DNA from: Nothophaeocryptopus gaeumannii
Taxonomy: Eukaryota; Ascomycota; Dothideomycetes; Mycosphaerellales; Mycosphaerellaceae
Assembly (NCBI GenBank): GCA_031771865.1
Contig: JASISA010000042.1
Coordinates: 1,543,501-1,607,500, forward strand
Direction: 5' to 3'
Length of the DNA stretch: 64,000 bases
The notes under the pieces: generated by a model
What the model was told of the DNA's origin: nothing
The model's database searches: none
What the model saw: only the letters and a program-made list of their open reading frames with translations
In this document: in pieces, positions 11,601 through 22,139 of the stretch
How positions within the stretch are numbered: the stretch's first letter is position 1
Layout: each line of letters starts with the position of its first letter
Translations under genes and position numbers: made by a program

Positions 11601-14077
11601 AGCAGTTGGACTCGTCTGAAGGGGAGACCGACAATGAAGTTAAGGTGGACGATGTAAGCAGCAACATTATCGTAGCCGCTGCTGTGGCCTCAGACGAAGA
11701 CGAGATGGAGACAGATACCGATGAAGACCTGCCCAAATCGCCGATTCAGCGCCGTCCATTCAGACGTTCTAGTGGCATGTCTGCATTGACCGAGCTTGGT
11801 ACTTCTCCAACACCACCGGAGGAGCTACAGGCCCACAAGACACCTGTCATGCTTCCAGATGCTGTGCAGCGTGCCATGGCTGCAGCTGGGTCATCACCGG
11901 CGATAAACTCAGCTGCGTCAGCGAAAAAGCGAAAGATGACTGGTAATGCGAGCAAGCATTTCTCTTCAGCCAAACGTGCCAAAGCTACTCCAGAAGCTCA
12001 AACTGTTGAAGAAGCTGATATTTCTTCTCCTGAGCTAGCCAGCAGGCTTCAAAGATCATCTTTCAGACAACTTCGCGATGCTCGCTCGGACGTAGTCTAC
12101 CTGGTCGAGAATGAGCTTCATACGGAGCAAGCCGGAAAAGCCTCATCGCCCCTCAAGATGGTCGAGCATATACCAAGTCGCACCGCCTACGTTGATCTGT
12201 CTTCCGAAGTGCGCCCAGACGAGTTCAAGAAGCTGCCTTTGCACGCAAGCGATGAAACATTGAATCGTCGTGAACCTGCGGCATGGAGCTTTGATGCCTT
12301 GTACGAGACGCCTAGCAAGCGTGAAGTGCCTATATTGCACAGCAAGCAGCACAAGGCCTCAGCTCAAGAAGCGGGCGATGCAACGAAAATCGATGACGTC
12401 TCGATTGTCGATCAGCAGCCTTCTGTTCAGCAGGCTGTGCCTGAGCCTGTGGAAAATAGAAGCCTTCACGTGTCAAATCGTGAGGTGGACACAGCCGTCG
12501 ATATGTCAGCTGAAGATGAAGGCATAGAGACAACAGTGGAACCTGGTGCTCCAACCGACGAACAGCCAATTGCCACCCCGCCACCAAAACTCACAGCCTC
12601 AGCAAAGAAGCGCAAGACAGGTACTATCAGCGAGCACTTCATCACGGACCGCGTTGACAAATACAACACAACAGCAGGTATCCGTCGCGTCGCAGGCATC
12701 TCCGCAGCTCCCGTCCCCTCTATCAACGATCACCACTTTGGTCTCATCCAAGAAAAAATCTGGCACGAACCATTCTGGCTCATTATCGCCGTCATCTTCC
12801 TCAACAAAACCGCCGGCCGCGCAGCCGTTCCCACCTTCTGGAAAATCCGTCAGACATGGCCGAAGCCGTATTTGCTAGCGAAGGCCGATCCGCGGGAGTT
12901 ATTTGACATGATCCAGCATCTTGGGCTGCAGAATCAGAGGTGTAAGAGGATATTGGCGATTGCTGAGGCTTGGACGAGGGATCCTCCGAAGAAGGGTGTG
13001 AGGTTTAGGAAACTGAATTATCCTGACAAGGGGGATGGGAAGGACTTTAAGAAAGACCAGGTCATTGAGGAAGATTCGGATGACTGTGCGGGTGCGCTTG
13101 AGATTGGGCATATTCCTGGTTGTGGACCTTATGCTTATGACTCTTGGAGGATATTTTGTCGGGATGTGTTGAGGGGGAAGGCGGAGGACTATAACGGCGC
13201 AGGTGCTGAGGAGGGGTTTGAGCCGGAGTGGAAGCGTGTCTTGCCTGCTGATAAGGAGCTGAGGGCTTGTTTGAGATGGATGTGGCTACGAGATGGGTGG
13301 ATCTGGGATCCTCTCATTGGCGAGAAACGCGAAGCCACGAGGGAAGCGATGGAGAATGCGGTCAAGGGACAAATGGAAATCGAAGATGAGCAGGAGCGGA
13401 AGTTCGCTGCGCAGGCTGCTGGCATCGACGTCTCGTCTCCGGAGAAGGCGATGAGAGGAGATGTCGGCGAGTCGCCTATGAAGATGAAGTCTTCCGCGCC
13501 GGTGGCAGAATCACCTCAGGATGCTGAAAAAGCTGATGGAGCTTCGGACTGGGCACTGCAAGACTCCCAGCCTGGACCTGCCACCGAAAAAGATGCCAGC
13601 AGCGATAACATCATCGTCGCCCCAAGCAAATCCAGCCTCGAACCCTCATCCGCCAGCAAACGTACTCGAGCTGTTACCCGAAGTGATGTCCAGGAAGCCG
13701 CCGCTACTTCTCCGCCATCACCTCCTACGCGCAAAGCCAAAACTACTCCCGCTTCCAGACCCGCTGAGCTCGTCATCGACCTCTCGGCTGCCGAAGCACC
13801 TTGGGTCCCAGCTACTCCAGAACCAGCCAAGAGGACGAGAAGATCGGAGGTCAACAAGGAGAGGGCGAGATCGCCTTCGATTGAGATTGATGAAGAGAAG
13901 AGTACGCCGAAGACAGCTGCGAAGGGGAAAAGCAAAGCCGCGGCGACTTCTGGGACGAAGAAGACAGCGTCGGCAGGCAAGAAGGGAAAGCAGAGTGTTT
14001 ATGGCAAGGGTTCTCGGCGATCCAGTGCGAGGTTGACGACGAGGTCAGGATTGAGTATGGATATGATGGATGAGTGA
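8660..14077 (+). CDS. giant acidic protein with C-terminal MBD4-like DNA glycosylase domain
   Basis: Uninterrupted 1805-aa frame. Residues from about 1361 to 1570 match the HhH-GPD thymine/uracil glycosylase domain of MBD4: LIQEKIWHEPFWLIIAVIFL, LNKTAGRAAVP, then GCGPYAYDSWRIFC. The Asp of that last motif (D1494) aligns with the catalytic Asp of mammalian MBD4. The family removes T or U from G:T and G:U mismatches at sites of 5-methylcytosine or cytosine deamination. There is no visible methyl-CpG-binding domain. The first 1350 residues are low complexity: basic patches at the start (NLS-like, KRKAR runs), then Ser/Asp/Glu-rich acidic stretches. The C-terminal tail is basic and Ser/Pro-rich. 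It is probably nuclear. The glycosylase assignment is strong, the role of the N-terminal part unknown. Confidence 0.85.
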   Translation: MAKKRAFDSTGLASGRAGAKKKKPKLHFPTHRNKPEGEKPEPQDGMTAEKEDHQKQKKPLKLREEFQRRLKAELKKERRAQGVNREAPAFAGGSSKKQNPSSASKQTKAEIKKLLKPIPATAKPTATTQVANGDDEARAAKNRIRNQRKRQKRKARAAASGTTSTQVPLSTTHLARPPVKTWHQEPPATDTSTNNARARFSNDKATASSPVPYEMDWDSIKQAASKKLATNDVLWEKLGPEQHQLFEGMYLGGHISPAQIDDSEAQDTSLSSSEISSSDKSAEGAVVGASKPEDKVQRDENVSDSDSDDSSTDSPCDEEIADAPAVQAESPKPLESEDDESSSSDSEAEATAEAPRPQTETHDLAESDSEDSRIDEPEQDTASMPPPPLLASNAPVSAKTRVNNEDAAPVTYNTSIFKPIRERRLSNVPITSSAGTLADTEASFRRFSNMMKRKRKDGSNSDSSDDSESESDSDSDPEQKPAVLGSVSESFADQLVHVSQDDEVAKRSDSEEQERSDGEEDLPSPGRAALIEDETSEIENASVSDAGEDDRIDDGAAEVSVSDSESTSDSEEDSTAKADERRLKVVQEPADHADPDEGRKDDVAEPMDVQKDQDLSLSDDSEKNDDTELADAKQVQEEDEPLESSAAHDSVDEIELEQEGDQSPAAVTDPDLELEDATTSSEEDPEPETTLIADDRELVAGRQPSEATDVAKMDGVDSEANSPPKDQAEDKRLDEVDQPIADDAEEGSSARVQLTSSKLLDRLENDINSAPAETGEVAVADEGAARDVPLEIVDSSEEEDDEDEPPGIAQVEPPAEDMISSQKSTQQSGAGIQRAPSNTSTAANVGIKRTIASQDLGGAQSGLGHDQSRSMSKDELALVNARVANVIASNRGLDESQNTQDLYNDIDLVSNDVFNSTRSISESKPSDTSPPTTRDDTSQIVTNINTNTGLSSAVAPQANAGDFAVIEAGGLDVENQDHVQEQLDSSEGETDNEVKVDDVSSNIIVAAAVASDEDEMETDTDEDLPKSPIQRRPFRRSSGMSALTELGTSPTPPEELQAHKTPVMLPDAVQRAMAAAGSSPAINSAASAKKRKMTGNASKHFSSAKRAKATPEAQTVEEADISSPELASRLQRSSFRQLRDARSDVVYLVENELHTEQAGKASSPLKMVEHIPSRTAYVDLSSEVRPDEFKKLPLHASDETLNRREPAAWSFDALYETPSKREVPILHSKQHKASAQEAGDATKIDDVSIVDQQPSVQQAVPEPVENRSLHVSNREVDTAVDMSAEDEGIETTVEPGAPTDEQPIATPPPKLTASAKKRKTGTISEHFITDRVDKYNTTAGIRRVAGISAAPVPSINDHHFGLIQEKIWHEPFWLIIAVIFLNKTAGRAAVPTFWKIRQTWPKPYLLAKADPRELFDMIQHLGLQNQRCKRILAIAEAWTRDPPKKGVRFRKLNYPDKGDGKDFKKDQVIEEDSDDCAGALEIGHIPGCGPYAYDSWRIFCRDVLRGKAEDYNGAGAEEGFEPEWKRVLPADKELRACLRWMWLRDGWIWDPLIGEKREATREAMENAVKGQMEIEDEQERKFAAQAAGIDVSSPEKAMRGDVGESPMKMKSSAPVAESPQDAEKADGASDWALQDSQPGPATEKDASSDNIIVAPSKSSLEPSSASKRTRAVTRSDVQEAAATSPPSPPTRKAKTTPASRPAELVIDLSAAEAPWVPATPEPAKRTRRSEVNKERARSPSIEIDEEKSTPKTAAKGKSKAAATSGTKKTASAGKKGKQSVYGKGSRRSSARLTTRSGLSMDMMDE

Positions 14078-14338
14078 TGGATGAACAGGAATGGGAGACT
14101 GTTTCTTCGCTGATCAAAGCTTATTTGATATCTTATGGACGACTCATGACTTTCCGCATCACGACGCGATGCTCGACCTAACAGAAGTCGCCAGGGCGCC
14201 TCTGTTATCGTGTCGCGTGATGTGTTCATGTAGTATACAGTGCCAATATCACAGCCATTCTGGCGTGAATCAGCTATTCGCTTATCCTCTTTCGATGGTC
14301 TTTCTTGTGCCTCACGCAATTCAGTTCCGACCTGCTGC

Positions 14339-15227
14339 TCAAACGGTCTGCGTCCCATACCCGCGAATCCGATCCGCGAAATCCCAACTCTGGTTCTCCA
14401 ACTTCTCACTCTCCTTCAGCTCCACTCCCTTCTCATCAATCACCGCAATCGAGTACTCCGGCATACTCCTCGCATCACGATAGAAAAGCACCTTCATGCA
14501 ATCCTGAACAATCTGCACCGCCTGCTCTCGCGTCACGCTCTTGCTCGCCTCCTCATCCGGCACATGACGTCTCAGGATAGGTTGCGCGAGGTGTGCGCCG
14601 AAGCCTGTCGCCAAGGTAGGGGCGCTGAAGGTCGTGCCAAGGAGATCGGCGGATGCGAGGAAGGGAATGTTCTTCTCATCCAGTCCGGCTACCAGGAGCG
14701 CGTTCCAGAGGGGGTTGAAATCTGAACGGCGCTTGTACATCACCTTCGCCAAGTATGTATGCAGGTTCTTCGCGCTCATCAGATCCGCGCCTGCATAAAC
14801 TCCCTCTTTCTCCTCGTGCGAACCGCTGCTGTAGTTCTCCTCTACGTCTAGGCTCTTCAGAAGACGGTCGATGTATTGCATGTCGGACACATCGCCACCG
14901 AATCCGACGACTGACTTCCGGTTGAAAGGTTTGAGGCGGTGGACGTCGGTGAAGCGGGCTAAAGAGCCGTAGGATGCGAGGTTGTCGGCGGCGATGACGA
15001 CTCCGTTGGAGAACTTGAGGGCAATGACGGATGTACCAGTCACGATTGGTGACTGTGTGTGAGTGATGGGTTGCTGGTTGCCGCCGTGCGATTGTGGGAG
15101 GTACGCGGCGTTGTAGTGGCCGTAGATGTCGTCGCGGGGCTGGGTGTTTGGTTAGTATGGGTTTGGAGGTGATAGTGGTGGTGATGGAGGGACGTACTCT
15201 GCCCCAAGCGGTTGGGAAGTGATTCAT
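14339..15227 (-). CDS. PRE4: 20S proteasome subunit beta type-7
   Basis: Exon 1 is 15227-15198 (10 codons, MNHFPTAWGR) and exon 2 is 15139-14339, with a 58-bp intron at 15140-15197. The product is 276 aa. The block around TQSPIVTGTSVIALKFSNGV followed by ADNLASYGSLARF is characteristic of yeast Pre4 / human PSMB4, a structural, non-catalytic beta subunit of the core particle. The short propeptide (GGNQQPITHTQSPIVTG) precedes the mature start. The gene is head-to-head with the HCNGP-like gene, 269 bp apart, and converges on the MBD4-like gene, whose stop is about 260 bp away. Confidence 0.95.
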
Positions 15228-15496
15228 CGTGAGTGGTTGTGTTCGATGATGTGGAATATGAGAGAGAAGATGAGGTGTCGGCGGCGAGGTGTATGTCGTT
15301 GACTCGCTGTGGTGGTGTGGATGTTTCGGTGCTGGAGCTGCTGGAGGTGAGAGCTTCAGGCGGACGCGGTTACGTCGCGAAAGCTTGGACCGCCAAGGGA
15401 GCAGCGCTCCTCCAAGTTCCAAGCATTTCACTTTCACATGCGGCAAATCAACCAAACACTCACTCCCAAACACTCTGTAATTCGCCACAGGCCAAT
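15228..15496. promoter_or_regulatory. shared divergent promoter, PRE4 / HCNGP-like gene
   Basis: 269 bp separate the two start codons. A TGCGGCAAA element at 15439-15447 shares the GGCAAA core of the yeast proteasome-associated control element (GGTGGCAAA, bound by Rpn4). The resemblance is visible, but its use here is inferred. Confidence 0.35.
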
Positions 15497-16391
15497 ATGA
15501 ACTCGCTTGTGGGATATGGGAGCAGCGACGAGGAAGACGATTTCCAGCCTGAGAGGCCGGCCAAGGTAGGAGACTGCTATAACAATCGACTGAGAGGCAT
15601 GGATGCCTACTAACGATGGAGAATGCTAGATAGCGAAAACTGAAGTCCATGCGCCTCCAAGTGAAACTACGACAGTACCATGTGCGTCTTCAACACCGAC
15701 CCGACACTTCAAGGGCACAAACTCTGACCGATTATGGACAGCAAAACAACGCGAAGACGAACATCCATCTGCGCCTGCACCGAAACCTCTAGTCGACGAT
15801 GAGCCCGTAGCACCAATCGCGACCAATGCTCCAATCATAGGCCCAGCTCCAGGTCCATCAGCGCCTCCTGCGATCGATACAGCAGAGGAACACACAGACG
15901 AGCCATCACCCTCACGCTACACCTTCGAACGCCAACGAATCCGCGAACTCACAATGCCAACCGTTCCCAACTTCGACTTCCCCGACTCTCCTCCCCCACC
16001 CTCTCGCAACAGTGAAGAAGCCGCCAATCTTGCCGCTCGAACCAAAAAATTCGCCCGCTTCCTCGAACTGAAGAAACAAGGCGTACACTTCAATGAGCGG
16101 TTACAGAACTCCACCAGTTTGCGGAACCCTAGTCTTCTGCCTAAGTTGATGGATTTTGCAGGGATTAGTCAAGAGGACAGTCATGAGAGTGCGTTGAGTA
16201 AGGATTTGGATGTGGCAGTGAAGTGGCCGGAGGAGTGTTATATCGAAAGTTTGATGAGGCAGAATGAGAGAAGGGAGAAGAAGAGGGGTCAGGAGAGGGA
16301 TAAGGTGGACTTTGTGCCAGCGAAGTCGGCGGCTTCGAGCGCGAGTGGGACACCGAGGGATGGGAGGAGAAGCAAGTTTGATAAGAAGTGA
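15497..16391 (+). CDS. HCNGP/SAP30BP-like nuclear protein
   Basis: Exon 1 is 15497-15565 (MNSLVGYGSSDEEDDFQPER) and exon 2 is 15630-16391, with a 64-bp intron at 15566-15629 carrying a ctaac branch point. The product is 276 aa. The N-terminal GYGSSDEED start, a Pro/Ala-rich middle and a C-terminal domain (about residues 155-245) with NERLQNSTSLRNPSLLPKLM and ECYIESLMRQNERREKK are the hallmarks of the HCNGP family. Family members are transcription or splicing cofactors in animals and little studied in fungi. A basic C-terminus suggests nuclear location. Confidence 0.87.
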
Positions 16392-16843
16392 TCTGAGCAC
16401 TGCCTGGTCTATGAGGGTTCAGACGATGTTCGTAAGATACGTTGGTCTCCCTACTGAGATCATGATCCTCTGGAGGGCGGTATCTTGCGATTCGCGAGAG
16501 TTACGGCCCTGCTAATTCCTCCCGCGAGGAGATCGAACAGACAACAACTCGTCTCGACTTTGACCATTCGAAATGGCACTCCGCTGATCACTGGCCATCA
16601 GAATGGTCGTAGAGAGACCAGCGACGATCTTATGCGTTGATTCTGAACATTAGCATTTGCAGGGGAGGACGCGATCCTTGTGCGCAAGGATACGCGACTC
16701 GAGCTTATATAAATTACACGTCCAGCTCCGTTGACATCGACCTCTCTTTCGGACCACAGACTGTTCAACTTGACCACGTGTAAGCGGATTTGAAGTGCAT
16801 AGTAACGCTAACGGATCCAATCCCAGAAGCGTTGGGAAAGAAC
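16392..16843. other. intergenic region with promoter of the 997-aa protein
   Basis: Contains a TATATAAA box at 16706-16713, about 130 bp before the next ATG, and a CACGTG around 16775. A 5' UTR intron is conceivable (a gtaag lies directly after CACGT, and an acceptor-like cccag follows), but no coding exon can be shown. Confidence 0.45.
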
Positions 16844-19800
16844 ATGGACAATGAGGTCTGGCAACTCTCATACGCGCGCAATGAGCGTATGGTCCGCGTG
16901 ATTCAACAGAAGGAAGAAACACGAGATGCAGACCAGCCGTTGGCATCGAGATCAACAGAGAAGGTCAGTTTCACTGTGTCCGGCATAGCATCGTACTGAC
17001 TCTGTTTCTCGACTCCAGCGGTCCGACAATGGTTTCGCATCCATCTCGCTCTGCATCAACAAATTCGGCGGCCTCGGTAGCAGAGCGTGGCCGCCGACGC
17101 ATGTGATTGAGTCCTACTGCAGGAACTCGACGCTCAGGTTTACCACTCCGGCCGAAGCTGCACGGTTCTTCGACTTCAGCGCCCAATGCGGTCAACTTCG
17201 ACTGCTACAGCAGAGAGTCATGTCGATCAGCCTGGGAGTGTGTAAAGATGCTGTTGATTCACTTTCAAGGCTTTTGGACACATGCACGAGCCTGAAGAGG
17301 CTGGAGATATGGTTGAGTGACGATTTCTTCAACTACCACCCCGATAAATCCATCTGCGTACACTATTGGGAACCAGCCGACTTCAAAGGATATAAACCTT
17401 CAAGGATCTTGCTCCGCCTACGACAAGGTGTGCAGATTAGGATTGAGGATGGCATCGCTTGTTCAACACACGAGAGCCATGACTTTGATGTCTTGGAAGC
17501 GAATTTGGAGAGCTTGCGACAGCTGGTACACAGGAGAAAAGAGTCCACGAAGGAAGATACATCATCGTGGACACCTGACGCGCAAATGGTGTCGGCGGCA
17601 GAACAGTTCCCACCACGCTTAGGCGTGCCCTCGTTTCCGCGCCACGAGACGCCAGATACCGCTGACCTATCTTGCTACAAAATGATGTCCGGCCACGCGG
17701 ACAATGTTCTTGGAGCAGAAGCGTTTTCTCAAGAAGACCGAATCGTTTCCGATTGCCTGGAGGTCATGGAGCAGATCTTCGTCGATGATCTGGCCGAGCA
17801 GAGCTCGCCTCCTCCTGACAGCGGCATAAATCTAGACGTGAACGAGCCAGATCTGGTCCATGGCCTAGCTACGCCCCCTCGATCCTCACATATTGTTTCA
17901 TCACAGTCCACTGTGACTCCTCCACCGACGCCTTCACCGGCACCGAGTAATTTGAGAGGCTTTTCGGGATCGGTGTCTACGCCGCCTTCGTCTCCGCCGG
18001 TTATGCTGCCGATGGAGGGGAAAGAAGCGAATCGTGACAGACAGGCGACTCCTGTTGTAGAAGCAGTCCTTTCATCTCAAGGCGAGTATGTTAGTCCAGC
18101 TTCCGATGCGATCAATCGACCACGTTCGGAGGCTGTGAGTACGCATTTATGCACCACGGAGATTGGGGCTGCTTCTCCCACAGATAAGAGACCGGACATG
18201 GCAAGGATAGCACAGAACAAACGTGAGAGCAAGAAGAGACACATGATGGAGCCCGTTGATGGGTCTCCGAGACCTTCTGGCAGCGTTCCTCTCCCAGATG
18301 CTCCATCAACGCCCGTCCTACGGCCGAATGATGGGTGTCATGGTTCTATCGATGTTAGCGAAGAGAGAATGAGCTTGACAGTGTCTTCGGTCGGGATCGA
18401 AGAAGCAATTGAAACCGCTGCACCTGGAACAGCGCCCTCGCCCAGCAAGAGGCGAAAGAAGAACCTCGCAAAGATCATTAGGGCAGAGCAAGCTGCAAGG
18501 AGGGAAGCCGCCTTAGCCGCAGTCAGTATAACGTTGCCACCAGCGCCAGTGTCGACACATGCCCCGATGCCAGTACCTTTGCCGCATGATGAAGACCGCG
18601 ACTTCAACGGCTTGTCCAACGAGGCTCACGCCGTTGAAAAAGATACCCCGAAAGCGCAGCAGAAATGTCTACCTCATAAACTTGAGCAATCTTGGTCTTT
18701 TGATTGTTTGACATTAGCACCACCCGAGACAGCTCCGAGCCAACCAGCTTCGCCGCCGATCATGTGCAACAAAGCTTGTCAAACCCTCGAGCTCGATGTC
18801 GGCTATGCCACAGCATGCAAGACGTGCGGAGCTTCCCTACTACTAGCACATATGGAGGTGGGCCTTGCCGTGACTTTCGATACTCGCAGAGGGACACAAT
18901 GCCATCGAAACGTGAACGCGGTCCGTCGAGCGAACGAAGATGGGAAGCTTAGCAGACTGTGTGAGGATTGTAGAGGAATCAGGAGCGCGAAGAAGTTGAA
19001 GAGGAGAGGAAGGCAGATGAATCAAAGGCAGTGTGAAGCTGAGCGGGAGTTTGAGCGGCAGGTTGAGGCGGTGTTGAGTGGTGAGCCACAGGTCAAGGCG
19101 GATGAATTTGCGGAGAAAATGTTTCGCTCGAACAAGAAGACTAAGAAGCGACGAGAAACAAGGAAGCGTCAGAAGTTTAAGAGAGAGCAAGAGGTGGAGC
19201 GGCAATCTGAGAAGACGTTTATTGATAAGAAGGCGGGAGAGAAGGCTGAGGCTGCTGAAGCAGATGCTCCCCAGTCGAAGAGAAAGAAGAAGAAGAGGAA
19301 GACACGGAAGATCGTCGCCTCCCTAGCACCCGACCAATCCACCTCCGAGGTGCGTGAGGACAATCTTTCTACAGAGAAGCATAAGGTGACTGCCGAAGTC
19401 AACGCCAACGATCATGCGGCAAAAATGCCGTCTCCTGCTGTTTCTACAACAGATGGCAACGCGAAGAGCGAGATCTCTGGGCCGACAGCAATCGATCCAC
19501 TGGGTCAAATGCTAGCGAGCTTTGATCTCTACAAACTGCGGCCAATGAATCGAGAAGACGCCTCGTGGTGTATCTTAGGTTCAGCCGTCCCACCACGGAT
19601 CACTCGAGTGGCTAATGCTTCCACAGAGAAAATGGTTAGAGCTGGTGCCACCATCATGTATCAGCAGGCCCATACAACCCTTGACAAGAAGTCATCAAAG
19701 GCGAAAAGGAAGCGCCAAGATCCCGACGCTGCTGCTGCCGACACCGATATGTACATGTACAAGAAGCGGCAGAAGACCTTGCAGCACGGGCCAGGCTTGA

Positions 19801-19892
19801 CCCTGCGGGAAGTCGATCAGATGAAGTTGTTGAGGCCGGCAAATGTTGCGCAACGGGGCTGGGCGAGGCGGAAGCTGGGTGGGGTGCGATGA
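16844..19892 (+). CDS. hypothetical protein with cysteine patch and basic C-terminal region
   Basis: Exon 1 is 16844-16963 and exon 2 is 17019-19892, with a 55-bp intron at 16964-17018. The product is 997 aa. I do not recognise the family. The first 230 residues look folded (ISLCINKFGGLG, SRLLDTCTSLKRLEIWLSDD), in the style of fungal F-box/2EXR-associated regions. A long disordered Ser/Pro-rich part follows, with an NLS-like SKRRKKNLAK. Residues about 623-691 hold a run of spaced cysteines (CNKAC, CKTC, CHRN, CEDC) that could bind zinc. The C-terminal third is Lys/Arg/Glu-rich and probably helical. It ends with a conserved-looking segment (LASFDLYKLRPMNREDASWC). Nuclear location is inferred. 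The ATG is the first in frame after the TATA box. Confidence 0.7.
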
Positions 19893-20381
19893 TGGAGACG
19901 TCTGAGATTTGCGCTCTTCGTTCACTCAAGCTTGGATATTTTTGGGCATCGGCGGCCCTAGCGTGACTCTAGCGCAAAACAGCTTATTTGAGCTTCACCA
20001 GACACGACACTCAACACACATCACCTTCGCACACAGTAATTTCTCAGCCACCTGGCGCATTCTCTTCTCAACACCCTCGACTTACCGCGCATGCTCCATC
20101 ACAGCGTCCAAGCCCACGTATCCAGCCCGCCGCTGAGGCTTCTGAATAACTAAACCACAACCGAATCTGCCCACGGAAACGGCCTTAACCTCTCTCCAAG
20201 GCTACGACAGTCCCCCTCTGGAACCGAATATCGCGCCTTCAGCCCTGCGCCTGGACATCCAGCTCCGACCGCAGCACGCGATTTCGACCACGCCAATCAT
20301 CAAAGCCATCATCTACCTTTCGGATCCATCTAGGATCGATCCCAAACAAAGTCGACATCTCCGCATCAAATTTCAAGCATC
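19893..20381. other. intergenic region upstream of F-box-like gene
   Basis: Promoter and 5' UTR of the gene at 20382. The last 250 bp is C-rich and pyrimidine-rich, as common in fungal leaders. Nothing else was seen. Confidence 0.45.
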
Positions 20382-21788
20382 ATGACTTCCCTTTCGAAGA
20401 CCGAGTCGGTCTCTGCCAAGGCAGTGACTGACATTACCGACCCGTCCACACCACCCAAGTCCGGCCGCTGCATGTTCGAGGAGATGCCTAACGAGCTCAT
20501 CGATGAGATCTTCCAGTACGTGTACGTGCGAGATGGGCCATTCAAGCCTCTCAGCAAATCGGTCTGGAGGTACGAAGAGCGCGAGCGTCGCAAGAAAGGA
20601 CACGCACCGCAGAAGTTCCATCCGTACGTCGAGCGCTTCATGGTCAGTCGAACTTGGCTTGTACGGGCCATGGATGTCTTCTTCAAGAGCACGACCTTCG
20701 AACTAGGTCCTGGCGAGCTCGACAGATTCTTGGAGTACTCAACGACCTACACATACATTATCGACGCTGCGAACGGCGGCATTCCAAAGCTAGTCAAATC
20801 GAAGAATGCGGCCAGCATCAAAGACTGGGTTGTATTGATCGCCTTCGGGTATGAAGCACGAGGAGTAGTTGACTCTTGCCGCGATCTGGCGCTCAACAAG
20901 CTGCGCGTATGCTTGGAGGCCACTGCCTTTACGAACTTCGAAGACCGCAATGTGAGCATCCAGAACCGGAAGTGGAGCGAGTCCGACTTTCGTGAGAACG
21001 AAACCTCAAGAGCTCTCCTTAGGCTACGTGACTGCCCTTTTGTCACATTTACGGCAGTGCGAAAGAGCTGGGCCAGCCAATCAGAAAACGATATGTTGGC
21101 GGAGAACGTGGCTGCTTTTACAAAGATCTTTGTCGCATCGCTGGATCAGGAGCCGCCGCCCTCGCCAACGTGCAGCCTCGACTCGCTAGATGATGACGAA
21201 CCAGGGCGTCCGCGGGCCAACCCAATACAGCACATGCCGGAGACCAACTCTACGGCGCAGGACTTCAACTCAGCAGCGCTCACACCAACTTACGATGCAA
21301 TGGCACGCGTCCAAGAGGTGTTGTCGGGGTATGCAGGCCCTCCATTTTGGCCCTCCACGCCTGATTCGCCTCAAGATGACTATCACAGCGTCATGCGTCC
21401 AATCACGATGACTGGAGATTCCACAGGAGCAATGCTGCAGTCTCTTCAATACGCTTCAACGCCGCCCTTGTATCGACCAGATCTTCATGGGCTGGGATCT
21501 TCAACATCGCCTACTCACCTTCCTGCCCTGCCAGGTTGGCGTCCATCCTCGTCGATCGATCTCACGAGCCCAGAGGACAGCACCAGCGGCGACGGCAGCC
21601 CAACCAAGACGACGGTTGCTGTGCGAGAGATATCCACACAGCTTCCCTCGCCCGCCACCCATTTGCAAGACTCTGACATCCCGGCTTCTGCAGACGAGTT
21701 CGCAAAGTTGGTGTTTGCGAGAGGACCTGCTGTGTTTGACTGGATCCAGGATTCTTTGCGCAGACTGCAGGAGAGCGATCAAAAGTGA
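20382..21788 (+). CDS. hypothetical protein with F-box-like N-terminus
   Basis: Single-exon frame of 468 aa. Residues 31-50 (MFEEMPNELIDEIFQYVYVR) resemble the start of F-box or 2EXR domains, which link substrates to SCF ubiquitin ligases (family knowledge). The middle part (about 80-250) is mixed charged and hydrophobic and looks folded. The region from about 260 is Ser/Pro-rich and disordered, followed by a short helical end (FAKLVFARGPAVFDWIQDSL). Function unknown. Confidence 0.72.
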   Translation: MTSLSKTESVSAKAVTDITDPSTPPKSGRCMFEEMPNELIDEIFQYVYVRDGPFKPLSKSVWRYEERERRKKGHAPQKFHPYVERFMVSRTWLVRAMDVFFKSTTFELGPGELDRFLEYSTTYTYIIDAANGGIPKLVKSKNAASIKDWVVLIAFGYEARGVVDSCRDLALNKLRVCLEATAFTNFEDRNVSIQNRKWSESDFRENETSRALLRLRDCPFVTFTAVRKSWASQSENDMLAENVAAFTKIFVASLDQEPPPSPTCSLDSLDDDEPGRPRANPIQHMPETNSTAQDFNSAALTPTYDAMARVQEVLSGYAGPPFWPSTPDSPQDDYHSVMRPITMTGDSTGAMLQSLQYASTPPLYRPDLHGLGSSTSPTHLPALPGWRPSSSIDLTSPEDSTSGDGSPTKTTVAVREISTQLPSPATHLQDSDIPASADEFAKLVFARGPAVFDWIQDSLRRLQESDQK

Positions 21789-22139
21789 TGATGGCGCTTG
21801 GAATATGAGCGGAGACTGAGCAGAGGATGGGTATTGCTTTGTTGAGACTGTATCATGGCTCAGGGTGTGTGGAGTGAGATCATGGACGATCATTGTGTTT
21901 AACGGTTTACGATGATACTGAAAGCATATATGTGAACTGCGCATGTGGTAGATCAGTGCGTGTCTGGCTTGATAATGTACTTTAGTTTGCAGTAATGTCC
22001 AGTCTTGGGTCTCAAATACAGATGTATTCTGAGGATGTATCCTCCCAAGACGTCACTTTCGAGGAGAACGTGATGCCTTTGACTATGAGTACACTGATGA
22101 ATTGACTTTTAGGTTGCCTAATCTTATCTCTTGGCCTCT
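21789..22139. other. convergent intergenic region
   Basis: About 350 bp between the stops of two convergent genes, probably both 3' UTRs. No gene or repeat was seen. Confidence 0.5.

Noticed and set aside
14676..15650. 324-codon minus-strand frame across PRE4 and its upstream region
   Set aside because: Overlaps PRE4 in another frame; the Arg/Pro/His-rich content is typical of a shadow frame.
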